Of a DNA stretch of 64,000 bases, positions 22,481 to 34,977 are shown one piece after another (position 1 is the stretch's first letter; the number at the start of each line of letters is the position of its first letter). The stretch lies in NCBI GenBank assembly GCA_032158295.1, contig CM063246.1:6229491-6293490 (forward strand). Reading direction: 5' to 3'. A model generated the notes under the pieces. It saw nothing but the letters and a program-made list of their open reading frames with translations, ran no database searches and was not told where the DNA came from. This stretch comes from Pycnopodia helianthoides. Taxonomy: Eukaryota > Echinodermata > Asteroidea > Forcipulatida > Asteriidae. The translations under genes were made by a program, and so were the position numbers.

Positions 22481-22609
22481 CAACTGGTTTGTCACCATTT
22501 GAGCCCTTAAAAATGTTCGTATTTCAAGAATTATTCCGTACCTGTCCGAACTTATTTCAACAAAGAGAGTATACGAAGTTTATCTCGTCAGTATCCTAGT
22601 CCCAGATAC

Positions 22610-23119
22610 ACAGTCTGGGAAGCGTTTCTGATCTCAGATTACAATTTTTGGGAATAAAAAGTGACATATTTTCCATAACCGTAGTACTTCGAAATTAAAA
22701 GCTTCTCAAAATTCATTATACTACCCAAGGCTGCTGTACTTCTTACCTAGTATGTTTTTATTGCCATTAATTTTGAGAGTCATTACCAAACGTGTACTGT
22801 GCCTTAAATCCAAAATATATCGCTCTCTCGGCAGAGTGGAACTTAACACAGCCATGCAGCCATCACTAGTTGTGTACGCGAACTTCATCTTCATAATTAA
22901 CATTATACAACCACTTGTTGTCTCATTTTTTATTATATTATTCATTATGTATTCATTATTCATTAACCTCATGGCTGCTCGTTTCGTAACAGCAAAAATT
23001 GTTCAGTCATACAACGAATACGTGTTATTGATCGTAATTGTTACTAGCTGGAAATGTCTGTTTGACTGTGAAACCATGACGGAACCTAAATCAAACAATA
23101 TGACCTCATTTAAGATTTT
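22610..23119. repeat. 0.5-kb duplicated segment, copy 2
   Basis: This is the second copy of 21135-21644. It lacks the left half of the MITE seen in copy 1, so the duplication breakpoint falls inside the MITE. Confidence 0.85.
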
Positions 23120-23156
23120 TAGGTCTTAGCTTTGTTACTCGTACCGGTAGGTTTGT

Positions 23157-23509
23157 TTAAAGGCCCTGTACACTATTGGTAAGATCGAAAAACACAATGT
23201 TCACAGATTCACACATAACTTACATGATTTGAAGTAAGTAATGGTAGAAAGGGTTCCTTACAATATTTCTGCCTAAAATGCTATCGTTTTTGCTAAAATG
23301 AGTAAAACAATAGTTTTTATCACACGTGATAAAAACTAAACGTTTGAAAAAACAGAAAACACAAAAAGTCTCTTTTCTCTATTTTCTCATAACCTCGATG
23401 ACCAATTGAGCTCAAACTTTCACAGGTTTGCTTGTTCATGCATATGTTGAATCACACAAAATGTGGACACTAATTTTGAGCTGTTACCAAAAGTGTACAA
23501 TACCTTTAA
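23157..23509 (+). mobile_element. Complete MITE (GTACACTATTGG subfamily)
   Basis: It begins TTAAAGGCCCTGTACACTAT and ends CCAAAAGTGTACAATACCTT plus TAA. It is the closest full relative of the fragment at 1-213. Confidence 0.8.
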
Positions 23510-23647
23510 AGGTCTGATGAAATTTATAATAATTCTCATCAGGTGTCCTTGTCTTTAAGAGGAAAGTGACATATTCAAGACATTTCAGAACCAATTGGAG
23601 GTCTTTTCAAACCATTTTTTCACCACGTGTTTACAATTCGCCCCCCA

Positions 23648-23680
23648 AAACAACAACAACAAAAACAACAAAAACAACAA

Positions 23681-23712
<32 letters not shown>

Positions 23713-23717
23713 GCAAT

Positions 23718-23766
<49 letters not shown>

Positions 23767-23768
23767 AC

Positions 23769-23799
<31 letters not shown>

Positions 23800-23905
23800 A
23801 CAACAACATCAACAACAACAACGACAGCAAAAACAACAACACAACAACAACAGCAGCAGCAGCAACAACAACAACAACAACAACAAAAACAAAAACAACG
23901 AACTT
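23648..23905. repeat. CAA/CAG trinucleotide tract
   Basis: About 85 triplets of mixed CAA, CAG and AAA-interrupted repeats. All three frames stay open on each strand (poly-Thr, Asn, Gln; poly-Leu, Val), which explains the apparent proteins there. Confidence 0.95.
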
Positions 23906-24399
23906 GTGCGCACATGCGGTAGGCTACCTCTACCAGACTGCACTGCACATTGGGTTGTGTTGCATTATGACCGAAAATGGCGTCCGGTGCGCGAATTGTT
24001 TTTAATACCACACGCTGGCTAGTGTATACACGCATAAGGTATGGGCGCTTCCCCAGATTCCCCAGTAAGTGCATGGTGCAAAAGAGTACCAGTACGTGAC
24101 CAAGGAAACTAGTCCCTCCGTGTCGTAGTCTTGATCGCTTATATCACAACACGAATATAACAATTTTTAAATTTATTTATAACAACTTGCTATGGGTATT
24201 TGTATTTTCAAGAATTTTGTATCATTATAAAATAACAAGAAGATTTGATTTCTTCGTTCGAGTTGTTTTCACGTTTTCGATATGGGAGACTTGCACAGTC
24301 TATCTAGACAGGACGCAGGAAACTGCCCAGATCATGATAAATTTTATTCAAAGGTATGCGAAAAAGTATGCAATACAATTCACGACATCGCAGACAATT

Positions 24400-25250
24400 T
24401 GCATTTGTATGCGCACGTTTATATTTGCAAATAATTCCACGACATTGCAAACGTACGAAAGCTCAATCATGCCACTGAAGTATCAGCGGGAACTAATTCG
24501 TAATTATTAATTTGTTATAACGAATTAGTAATTCTTTATTACGAATAAGTAATCCGTTAAAACGAATTAGTAATCTGTTAAAACGAATTAGTAATCCGTT
24601 AAAACGAATTAATAATCCGTTATAAAGAATTACTAATTCGTTATAACGAATTAACAATTGGCCCACCTCCATGGTGCGATCGACTGCACGGCCGAGTCCG
24701 AATTGATGATTTCGGCAGTGGCTGTATGGCAGGAACGCCGCATCCGAGATCATCGATTCGCACTCAGACGTGCATTCGCACCATGGAGGTGGGCCATTTG
24801 TTAAAAATCCGTTAAAACGAATTACAATCCGTTATAATGAACTAACAATTGGCCCCCATCCATGGTGTTACTGTGCGGGCTTGTCTGACGGTCGTTCCTG
24901 CTATATCCATCATCAATTCTGACACGGCCGTACAGTACGTCGCATCATGGAGATGGGCCAATTGTCAATTCGTTATAACTGATTATTAATTCGTTTTGAC
25001 GGATTATTAATTCGAAATAATGAATTATTTATTCGTTAACGGATTTTTAATTCGTTTTAACGGATTAATAATTCGTAATAGCTAATTATAACTCGTTATA
25101 ACGAATTATTAACTCGTTATAACGAATTATTAACTCGTTATAACGAATTATTAACTCGTTATAACGAATTATTCGTTATAACAAATTAGTTCCCGCTGAT
25201 AATATTTACTTCAGTGGCACAATTGGGCTTTCGTACAAACGTATGCGCAC
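24400..25250. mobile_element. 0.85-kb foldback element of TTCGTTATAACGAATTA palindromes
   Basis: The outer arms are inverted: CCACTGAAGTATCAGCGGGA on the left and TTCCCGCTGATAATATTTAC plus TTCAGTGG on the right. Between them are some 20 short palindromic units of the type CGTTATAACGAATTA. In the middle are two related hairpins, one with perfect arms GGCCCACCTCCATGGTGCGA (24659-24678) and its complement at 24778-24797, the other at about 24850-24962. Confidence 0.75.
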
Positions 25251-25383
25251 ATGATACCGTAATGATGGACTCATCCGTGTGTTGCCGTGGTTTCGACTTC
25301 ACGAGTCGGACATAGAGCAGGAACGCACGACCAGCAACGTTAGGCTGCATTTTCAAACACAAGAGATACCTAAGGTATCAGAA

Positions 25384-25483
25384 ATGGGTGGCCCAAAGGG
25401 TCAATCTAAGAGCATCATGGTCATCTCTGGGGACAGTAACGACAGGATTATGTATGTTATGATTTTGATTTCACTCAGCATCG
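25384..25483 (+). CDS. HYR-FTP gene exon 1: signal peptide start
   Basis: The frame from ATG 25384 (or the in-frame ATG at 25417) reads SKSIMVISGDSNDRIMYVM followed by ILISLSI and stops at ATCG|GTAAGTTG. Spliced to exon 2 it continues VWFACSEVVANECYLD, giving a hydrophobic core and a plausible cleavage site before NECYLD, as a signal peptide should. The exon is recognised mainly because a clear paralogue with the same donor lies at 60563-60629. A MITE begins only about 18 bp after the donor. Confidence 0.7.
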
Positions 25484-25500
25484 GTAAGTTGAAAAAAAAA

Positions 25501-25871
25501 ACTTTTGGTAATTACTCAAAAAATGAATGACCATAAAAACTTACTTGGTAAGAAGTACTGCAGCTGTTAATAATGTATACCATTTTGAGAAACATTTCCC
25601 TTCGAAGGAATGTGGTTTTAGAGAGAGGGATTCAAAAACATTTCAATCTGATAAACGCTTCTGCATGAAACGTTTCTCAGATTGTGTTTTCAAATTACGG
25701 ATAATTTCCTGCGTGGACATAACCGCTCCAGATTTTCGGCGATATCTCAAAAACGCTACGCACCTTTTGAAATGAAATTTTAACACGTTAGATTTATTGT
25801 ATATATCAACGTTATAAAAGGTACAAAACAATCGAACAGCTCCAAAAACCAAAGGTATACTTTGCCTTTAA
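25501..25871 (+). mobile_element. MITE immediately after the exon 1 donor
   Basis: It starts abruptly with ACTTTTGGTAATTACTCAAA and ends AACCAAAGGTATACTTTGCC plus TTTAAA. The outermost 5' end is missing. It belongs to the 19574 subfamily. Confidence 0.7.
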
Positions 25872-26983
25872 ATAAATGGACAACAAATAATGAACAAATA
25901 AACCCATTGCACTTTACTACTTAATTTCGAGTATGTAATATTTTGAGCACTTACCATTATATGACCCTACTTTTAAAGGCAGAGTATTTCTTTGATAAAA
26001 TTGTCGATCATAAAAGCTTACTTGGTAAAGAACACCGGAGAGTTGTTATTTAGAGGTAAACCTAAAGGAGAACAAAATATGACAATGTAAAGGTATTTGT
26101 CCTCGGTCAATGTTAGTTTGACAACGGTAGTTGTGCAGAACGAAAAACGCCATTAGGCTAATTTGATGGTTACACAAGTTCGGGCGTGGAAAAAAATTAT
26201 ATAGCTTAAAATCCATTAATAAAAATGCTCATAGGCGCTATACATTTTTAGAAACGACACCCTTTGATGAAATAATGTAGTTGTAGAGAAAGAGAAAATG
26301 TTTCAAGAAAGAAGCACACAATGCAACATTATTTTCTTGCAACTTCGATGACCATTTCTGAGCCCAAAATTTCGCAGATTTGTTATTTTATGCATATGTT
26401 GGAATACACCAAATATGTTGGGATACACTCAATATGTTGGGATACACTAAATCGCCCAAAGTGGAATAAGTAAATAACTCTTAAAGATGCTATTCGATAT
26501 TTGCTCGGATCCGCCATGTGCTTGTAGAGCCTCGACTTCATGCTTCATTTTTATTGTATTTATGTATATGTTTGGATGAAAGTGTCATTACATTACCGTG
26601 AAAATACAGAGTTATATAATGCTTCCATTCACTGCTGTCCCCAATTCGAGGCTCTACACTTAAAATGGCTGACCGTGCAAAGGGCGAAAGGGTCAAATTT
26701 TTGACCAATTTGACCCGAAAAAACGTATATTTTAATTTGAAATAGCCTTTTAAAAATAGTTTAAAGAAAATGTTTAACTTTCATTGAAGGTAATCCAATG
26801 ATTAGTGGTAGGTTATTAGAAACAAAAACATTTTAATAATTTTTGTCCAGATTTCGCATCATCTCACGTCCATCAGCCATGTACAAGTAATTTTGCATGT
26901 AACATCGGTTCTTTGTGCATTGTGCGTGGCATATACAAATTATTATAGAAAAATTGTGTATTATGTTTTTCTTTTTGTAACAG

Positions 26984-27239
26984 CATCATCTGTCAACATT
27001 TATTTGGAGACAAAAAAGTCCCAATGAAGCGTACAGATAACGGTTTATTAAACCCAGTGCACGAAACAATCACGCTTCATTATTGCACTCGCTTTGCTCC
27101 GCACAAAACACACGTTTTCTGCGATCACCAATTTATAATGACACAACTAAAAGCACTAGCTCTTTGTGACCTTTCCGAGGGAGAGCCATTGAAGCTAATT
27201 GAAAGCTCGTTCAATAGCAGTCCAGTGTCTTTTCCCAAG
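26984..27239 (+). CDS. Orphan exon candidate, copy 1
   Basis: I do not recognise this protein. A good acceptor (TTTTTCTTTTTGTAACAG) and donor (CCCAAG|GTAGGC) bound 256 nt that are open in one frame: IICQHLFGDKKVPMKRTDN, then ETITLHYCTRFAPHKTHVFC and CDLSEGEPLKLIESSFN, ending SFPK. The composition is balanced and contains six Cys/His-rich positions, unlike the simple DNA around it. Phase (2 in, 0 out) does not fit the HYR-FTP gene in whose intron 1 it lies. It may be a transposon-captured exon, an exon of another gene, or a chance frame. Confidence 0.35.
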
Positions 27240-27307
27240 GTAGGCTCGAGGAAAGTTGTAACTGCCATTGTCTTTATTATAATATTGACGACTGTTGAAA
27301 TAATATT

Positions 27308-27633
<326 letters not shown>

Positions 27634-29475
27634 TCATGAGAACCAAAACAAAAAATTATATAGCTGAAAATCTATTAATAAAAATGCTCATATGCGCTTT
27701 ACATAAAATTGTTATTTAGGTAAACCTAAAGGGGAAAAAAAATTGACAATGTAAAGGTATTTGTCCTTGGTCAATGTTAGTTTGACAACGGTAGTTGTGC
27801 AGAACGAAAAACGCCATTAGGCTAATTTGATGGTTACACAAGTTCGGGCGTGGAAAAAAATTATATAGCTTAAAATCCATTAATAAAAATGCTCATAGGC
27901 GCTATACATAAAATTGTTATTTAGAAGTAAACCTAAAGGAGAACAAAATATGACAATGTAAAGGTATTTGTCCTTTGTCAATGTTAGTTTGACAACGGTA
28001 GTTGTGCAGAACGAAAAACGCCATTAGGCTAATTTGATGGTTACACAAGTTCGGGCGTGGAAAAAAATTATATAGCTTAAAATCCATTAATAAAAATGCT
28101 CATAGGCGCTATACATAAAATTGTTATTTAGAAGTAAACCTAAAGGAGAACAAAATATGACAATGTAAAGGTATTTGTCCTTGGTCAATGTTAGTTTGAC
28201 AACGGTAGTTGTGCAGAACGAAAAACGCCATTAGGCTAATTTGATGGTTACACAAGTTCGGGCGTGGAAACAAATTATATAGCTTAAAATCCATTAATAA
28301 AAATGCTCATAGGCGCTATACATAAAATTGTTATTTAGAGGTAAACCTAAAGGAGAACAAAATATGACAATGTAAAGGTATTTGTCCTTGGTCAATGTTA
28401 GTTTGACAACGGTAGTTGTGCAGAACGAAAAACGCCATTAGGCTAATTTGATGGTTACACAAGTTCGGGCGTGGAAAAAAATTATATAGCTTAAAATCCA
28501 TTAATAAAAATGCTCATAGGCGCTATACATAAAATTGTTATTTAGAGGTAAACCTAAAGGAGAACAAAATATGACAATGTAAAGGTATTTGTCCTTGGTC
28601 AATGTTAGTTTGACAACGGTAGTTGTGCAGAACGAAAAACGCCATTAGGCTAATTTGATGGTTACACAAGTTCGGGCGTGGAAAAAAATTATATAGCTTA
28701 AAATCCATTAATAAAAATGCTCATATGCGCTATACATTTTTAGAAACGACACCCTTTGATGAAATAATGTAGTTGTAGAGAAAGAGAAAATGTTTCAAGA
28801 AAGAAGCACACAATGCAACATTATTTTCTTGCACCTTCGATGACCATTTCTGAGCCCAAAATTTCGCAGATTTGTTATTTTATGCATATGTTGGAATACA
28901 CCAAATATGTTGGGATACACTCAATATGTTGGGATACACTAAATCGCCCAAAGTGGAATAAGTAAATAACTCTTAAAGATGCTATTCGATATTTGCTCGG
29001 ATCCGCCATGTGCTTGTAGAGCCTCGACTTCATGCTTCATTTTTATTGTATTTATGTATATGTTTGGATGAAAGTGTCATTACATTACCGTGAAAATACA
29101 GAGTTATATAATGCTTCCATTCACTGCTGTCCCCAATTCGAGGCTCTACACTTAAAATGGCTGACCGTGCAAAGGGCGAAAGGGTCAAATTTTTGACCAA
29201 TTTGACCCGAAAAAACGTATATTTTAATTTGAAATAGCCTTTTAAAAATAGTTTAAAGAAAATGTTTAACTTTCATTGAAGGTAATCCAATGATTAGTGG
29301 TAGGTTATTAGAAACAAAAACATTTTAATAATTTTTGTCCAGATTTCGCATCATCTCACGTCCATCAGCCATGTACAAGTAATTTTGCATGTAACATCGG
29401 TTCTTTGTGCATTGTGCGTGGCATATACAAATTATTATAGAAAAATTGTGTATTATGTTTTTCTTTTTGTAACAG

Positions 29476-29731
29476 CATCATCTGTCAACATTTATTTGGA
29501 GACAAAAAAGTCCCAATGAAGCGTACAGATAACGGTTTATTAAACCCAGTGCACGAAACAATCACGCTTCATTATTGCACTCGCTTTGCTCCGCACAAAA
29601 CACACGTTTTCTGCGATCACCAATTTATAATGACACAACTAAAAGCACTAGCTCTTTGTGACCTTTCCGAGGGAGAGCCATTGAAGCTAATTGAAAGCTC
29701 GTTCAATAGCAGTCCAGTGTCTTTTCCCAAG
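29476..29731 (+). CDS. Orphan exon candidate, copy 2
   Basis: This is the copy 2492 bp downstream of 26984-27239. I saw no base difference between the two over the exon, including both splice sites, whereas the microsatellite just downstream has changed. Identity reflects a recent duplication, or possibly an assembly duplication, and is not by itself evidence of selection. Confidence 0.35.
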
Positions 29732-29799
29732 GTAGGCTCGAGGAAAGTTGTAACTGCCATTGTCTTTATTATAATATTGACGACTGTTGAAATAATATT

Positions 29800-29981
29800 C
29801 AACAACAACAACAACAACAACAACCACAACCACAACCACAAACCACAACCACCACCACCACCACCACCACCACCACCACCACCACAACCACAACCACCAC
29901 CACCACCACCACCACCACCACCACCCACCACCACCACCACCACCACCACCACCACCATCACCACCACACCACCACCACCAC

Positions 29982-30060
<79 letters not shown>

Positions 30061-30061
30061 T
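29800..30061. repeat. Compound (CAA)n-(CAC)n-(CAT)n microsatellite, copy 2
   Basis: This is a shorter version of the tract at 27308-27633 with several one-base slips (CCACAAACC, CCACCCACC, CACACC), which change the frame from His to Pro/Thr to Ile. Confidence 0.97.
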
Positions 30062-31835
30062 TATCATGAAACCAAAACAAAAAATTATATAGCTGAAAAT
30101 CTATTAATAAAAATGCTCATATGCGCTTTACATAAAATTGTTATTTAGGTAAACCTAAAGGGGAAAAAAATATGACAATGTAAAGGTATTTGTCCTTGGT
30201 CAATGTTAGTTTGACAACGGTAGTTGTGCAGAACGAAAAACGCCATTAGGCTAATTTGATGGTTACACAAGTTCGGGCGTGGAAAAAAATTATATAGCTT
30301 AAAATCCATTAATAAAAATGCTCATAGGCGCTATACATAAAATTGTTATTTAGAAGTAAACCTAAAGGAGAACAAAATATGACAATGTAAAGGTATTTGT
30401 CCTTGGTCAATGTTAGTTTGACAACGGTAGTTGTGCAGAACGAAAAACGCCATTAGGCTAATTTGATGGTTACACAAGTTCGGGCGTGGAAAAAAATTAT
30501 ATAGCTTAAAATCCATTAATAAAAATGCTCATAGGCGCTATACATAAAATTGTTATTTAGAAGTAAACCTAAAGGAGAACAAAATATGACAATGTAAAGG
30601 TATTTGTCCTTGGTCAATGTTAGTTTGACAACGGTAGTTGTGCAGAACGAAAAACGCCATTAGGCTAATTTGATGGTTACACAAGTTCGGGCGTGGAAAC
30701 AAATTATATAGCTTAAAATCCATTAATAAAAATGCTCATAGGCGCTATACATAAAATTGTTATTTACAGGTAAACCTAAAGGAGAACAAAATATGACAAT
30801 GTAAAGGTATTTGTCCTCGGTCAATGTTAGTTTGACAACGGTAGTTGTGCAGAACGAAAAACGCCATTAGGCTAATTTGATGGTTACACAAGTTCGGGCG
30901 TGGATTTACAAAAGGGCTTTAAAAAAGTCTACATCAAATTAATAAGCAGCCTTGTCCCAGAGGTTTAATTTTGCTTCAATAATAAGTAACGAATTATTTG
31001 TATTGATTATGAAAACATATAAAAATTGTGATGAGTATTTTTGTCGTTCAGATGTTTTCATAAATATAATTTAAGAACAAAGATTTAATTTCAACGAAAA
31101 ATATGTTCTTCGTTTGACGTATTCTCTCGTTTCGATACGCGCGAGACTTGCACAGTTTATGGTGACGTGAAAACAACCATGATTTCATATCACGTGGGCA
31201 GGTCACATTATCTTAAAAGATATCTTAAATTGGCTTAATACTATTGCTAAAGTTGAATTTCTCGCAGTTAAGTTACGAGCAGCAGCATTTAATTTTGCAG
31301 ACATTCTGACATCATTTCCTCAGTGCTTTAACGGACATTGCCGTCTTGTTTTGTTTATTTCTTTGACGCCAGCAAAGAGTATTACTATAGGTCAACTCCA
31401 GGTGGGTAATGAATTATGCAAGTACTTTTATGAATTCTGCAAGTAATAATTATTTTTTCTACCAAATCGACAGAGAATATAAATAAAAACACATGGCTGT
31501 TTTGGGCGAGTGTGCCAAGACGCTAGTGGTTTTGTCATTTCGTTCTGTTCTTTTTTTTCGTGCTGGATGTGCCGCGCTTGGTACCATTAGTCGGGCCTTG
31601 ACTAAAGTCTAGCACACTGACCGACTATGCTGATATAGAAATGATGGTGTTACCGCAACCCTAACTCGATTGAGACAAACATCATATCAACTTATATTTA
31701 ATAATCGCGTGGATCCATATTATAACGCAGTTTCGAGCCGTCGAAGTCATATTGTTCTAACTCATAACTGCATAGGCTTTTTTAAGGTCTTTATTGGAAA
31801 ATTCAAAAAATAGCTGATTAGATTTACAATTAATT

Positions 31836-31985
31836 TTGGTTTGAACAAACAAAAATCTACTAGATTGGAATTTGAACCTGCAACCTCCGGACCAATATAC
31901 CGGTGCTCTACCAACTGAGCTATCTAACCGTGATATTGGCGGTCTCCTTAAGTTGTCAATATCTTTGTTCATGGTTACCAGTCAG
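31836..31985 (-). mobile_element. tRNA-derived SINE with inverted flanks
   Basis: On the minus strand it has TAGATAGCTCAGTTGGTAGA (A box) and CAGGTTCAAATTCC (B box), with a possible anticodon loop TATATTGGT between CCGG arms. Flanks pair as TTTGAACAAACAAAAAT and ATCTTTGTTCATGG. It is the same family as 52778-52925. Confidence 0.6.
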
Positions 31986-32136
31986 AAGCAATCTAAGCCC
32001 GTAACCAGGGGGAGGGCGAAGGGGCACCAAATGGTGCACCAAATGGTTTGAAGTAGGCCTTTAATCAAACAACTTTTCAACGGGGGCACACCTCAGACTC
32101 ACCCCGCGATGTACTTTTTCTTTCATATTCGACCCC

Positions 32137-32285
<149 letters not shown>

Positions 32286-33371
32286 AAAAACAAATAAAAA
32301 TTATTCGCCCCTCCCCCCCAAAAAAATTATTCACCCCCCTTAATAATTCCTGGTTACGGGCCTGACTAACCTATATGACAGGTGTGAGGTAAAAACATGG
32401 TCCAAGTAAAGGGGGGGGGAAGCTGGTACGTGTCAAGTGACCACAAATTAATTGATCAGGTTTGCAAGAAAAAAGATGGTACAGGCCACTCCTCCATGAC
32501 AGCCTGCATTTATTCCATGCATGAGGATGTCAAGAGACACACACGTACAATAAAATGATTTCAATACTCATATTGCATTTCAATTTGTTGATGATTTCCA
32601 TTTTACTTAATGTATTACATTCTCTCAACGCTTTTTCCTCTTCTTTAATTGGTATGAGAGTATATGTGAGTATTTACTTGAATTTAGTTTTAAAATAATG
32701 AAATTTGATATATATTTTTTTTCTGAGTGAAGGACAAAATGAGCAATGCTTTATTTTTCCCAAACTGAAGTTAACAGGGCGGAAGAGTAGAAGACGGTAG
32801 CGTGTAACCAAACATTTGCATTGGGAAGGGGGTCAAGCGGGGGCAAATATATTATAATTTATTATTTTTTTATCATTATATTATATTTGGTTATTTATTT
32901 ATCTTTTTTTTTATATGATGTGTATTTATCTATTTATTCATTATTATTATTATTATCGTTTCAAAGTTCTGAGTGGGGGGGGGCGACTGTACCGGTTATA
33001 TGCCACTACGAACGCACTGAATGATAAATTAATAAACAATGCCAGAAAATTTGCAGTCGACCCAAAGTCCTCATCTTGCAATTTATTTTTCCACATTATG
33101 AAAGTGGATACATCTACGTTCATGTAGGCCCTATTGTCCTCTACACGATTTTAACGTAATATAAGGTCATATTAATTTGTTAATAATAGTTAGTGCGGAC
33201 CTTAGTGTGTATGTGTGTGTGTGTGGTTTTTTTTTTTTTTTTTTTTTTTTGCCTTATGCGCTAGTAAATTAGGCCAGTTTCTTCCGAGGACCGACCTCGA
33301 GTGTTTTTCAGGTGGCATTTATTTTATTACAACACTCATCTTAATCGCTACAACCAAAGCATATACTTTAT
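32286..33371. other. AT-rich intronic DNA, no gene seen
   Basis: I see only C/A homopolymers, a TTATTA-rich tract (32850-32960) and a (GT)n-(T)n run at 33207-33251. Confidence 0.6.
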
Positions 33372-33765
33372 TTAAAGGAACATTACAGAATTGGTAAGAA
33401 AAAAACTTGTAATATATACTTTTTGATCACAGATTTACATAAAACTTACACGGTCTAATGATGATGATAGTAGAAACCATCCCTTGAAATATTTCTGTCT
33501 GAAATGCCATATTTGATGAGAAATGAGTAAACTAATTTTCCGATTGGAGTTTATCGCTCAGTGAGCGTTTTATTCATTTGTTGAACCTATATGATTTCAT
33601 GCAAATGTGTAATCGGTTTTTCACTATTTTCTCGTGACCCAGATGGCCGATCGATCTCAAACTTCTACAGGTTTGTCAGTTTATGTACATGGTGGATTAC
33701 ATAAAGTGCTTTCACTGCCAGCAACTGTTTTGTTAGCAAAAACCAATTCTGTAACGTTCCTTTAA
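33372..33765 (+). mobile_element. MITE (ACATTACAGAATTGG subfamily)
   Basis: The ends TTAAAGGAACATTACAGAAT and the inverse of ATTCTGTAACGTTCCTTTAA form near-perfect inverted repeats with TTAA outermost. Confidence 0.8.
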
Positions 33766-34084
33766 AAGATATTTTTCATTAATGTTTAAACAGTTACTTG
33801 AGCGAAACATTACGGAAAGGCTATTATAACTTGTTTGTAATGCAATTAAGTTGTCATTAATATTTTTTGTTATTTATTTACACTTTTAAATTTTCGGCTT
33901 TAACCTCAAGGTTTAAAAAAAAAACTATAAAACTTCTGCCGTCGGCGGCGCGCTTTAATGTGACGTCATGTGTGGGTGTTAGCTTCACGTAAACAATAGG
34001 ACACCGTGGTTTGTGGATGGGGATTCGATAGTATGCGAAAGAAATTTGTTAGTTTAACTGTTTTTACAAAGTTTCTTTGGTGCT

Positions 34085-34262
34085 GGGATATTATGCCAGC
34101 ATGATGTGCCGTTGATGGGTGTACGGTGAAACATCCAAATCTGATTTCCTCCGATTTCTAACACAGGGGATAGTTTCGATCGTCGACAAAACTCGATCAA
34201 ATTGTGAGCTGACCAAAATATTGATTTGCAGCACACATTTCACAGATAACTATATGATTTGT
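34085..34262 (+). pseudogene. Possible THAP zinc-finger remnant
   Basis: Two overlapping frames read CAVDGCTVKHPNL and then FLRFLTQGIVS...KILICSTHFTDNYM. The order C-x-x-x-GC...F-x-RF...ICS-x-HFTDNY resembles the C2CH THAP DNA-binding domain, which is found in P-element-like transposases. The frame change and weak middle part mean that if it is a THAP domain, it is broken. Confidence 0.35.
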
Positions 34263-34629
34263 CCAAGCGCAGCTCGAGCTACATTAATTTGGGCGTTATG
34301 GCCTCATGTAGCCACCTGTTCACCTATTTCAGGACAGTCAAACTCGATCAGCTGGCTGTCCTGTAAAACCTAAGCTGTATTCACTAAAGCCAGTGGTTAG
34401 AGTGAAGACCCTTCAATCAGTGTGTTTCTAAGGCAGGCAAAGTAGTCATCAAGTTTAGACCGACATTCTTAAATTTGTGTTTACATTTATTGGTCAAAAT
34501 CAGGAAGACAAGCCCTTTTAAATTAAACAAATTGAATAAAATGCTATATAATAATTTTGAAAAATTGTGCTGTTAATAACCATTCAGCCTTAAATAAAAC
34601 TTAGGTACACCACTTATATCGTCACCGTT

Positions 34630-34920
34630 TTCACGAAAAGCCACATATTTTAAAATGACAATTATTGATCAATTAATACTGGAAGGGGCCTTTATCTCAA
34701 TAACTGTATTTTGAGTCTTCACGAAGAGCCACGAAGATGCACGAATTACATTGCAACAATTGTAGGTCAAACCGTTTTTTCGGGTTTCACGAAGAGCCAC
34801 TAATATCTAATGACACGCGCACCCCTTTCCTATGTAAAATTACGTTACTCAGTTGGGTGATTATAAAATAAGGTAATGACCTTTTAGGTTTCAAGAAGAG
34901 ACACGTGTCTTTGACTAATT
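34630..34920. repeat. Spaced CACGAAGAGCCAC repeats
   Basis: Four variants of TTTCACGAAGAGCCAC occur at irregular spacing (about 34635, 34715, 34785 and 34890). They look like remnants of a degenerate tandem repeat. Confidence 0.5.
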
Positions 34921-34977
34921 ACTAAGGCAATTAGCCAACAATGTATATGTAAAGAGTTTGTTTGGCAAATGAAGATT

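Larger units (their letters stand above)
28726..30910. repeat. 2492-bp tandem duplication, unit 2
   Basis: This is the second unit, with CGGGCGTGG at 30274, 30481, 30688 and 30895 (207-bp spacing, four copies against five in unit 1). Differences from unit 1 are few, apart from microsatellite length. The array ends at about 30905 in unrelated DNA. Confidence 0.92.

Noticed and set aside
23566..24074. Poly-Thr/Asn/Gln and poly-Val/Leu proteins
   Set aside because: All three frames are open on both strands because of the CAA/CAG tract, with no upstream coding sequence.
27640..30905. CRISPR-like array
   Set aside because: The 207-bp repeats are direct, contiguous and without unique spacers, in a eukaryotic intron.
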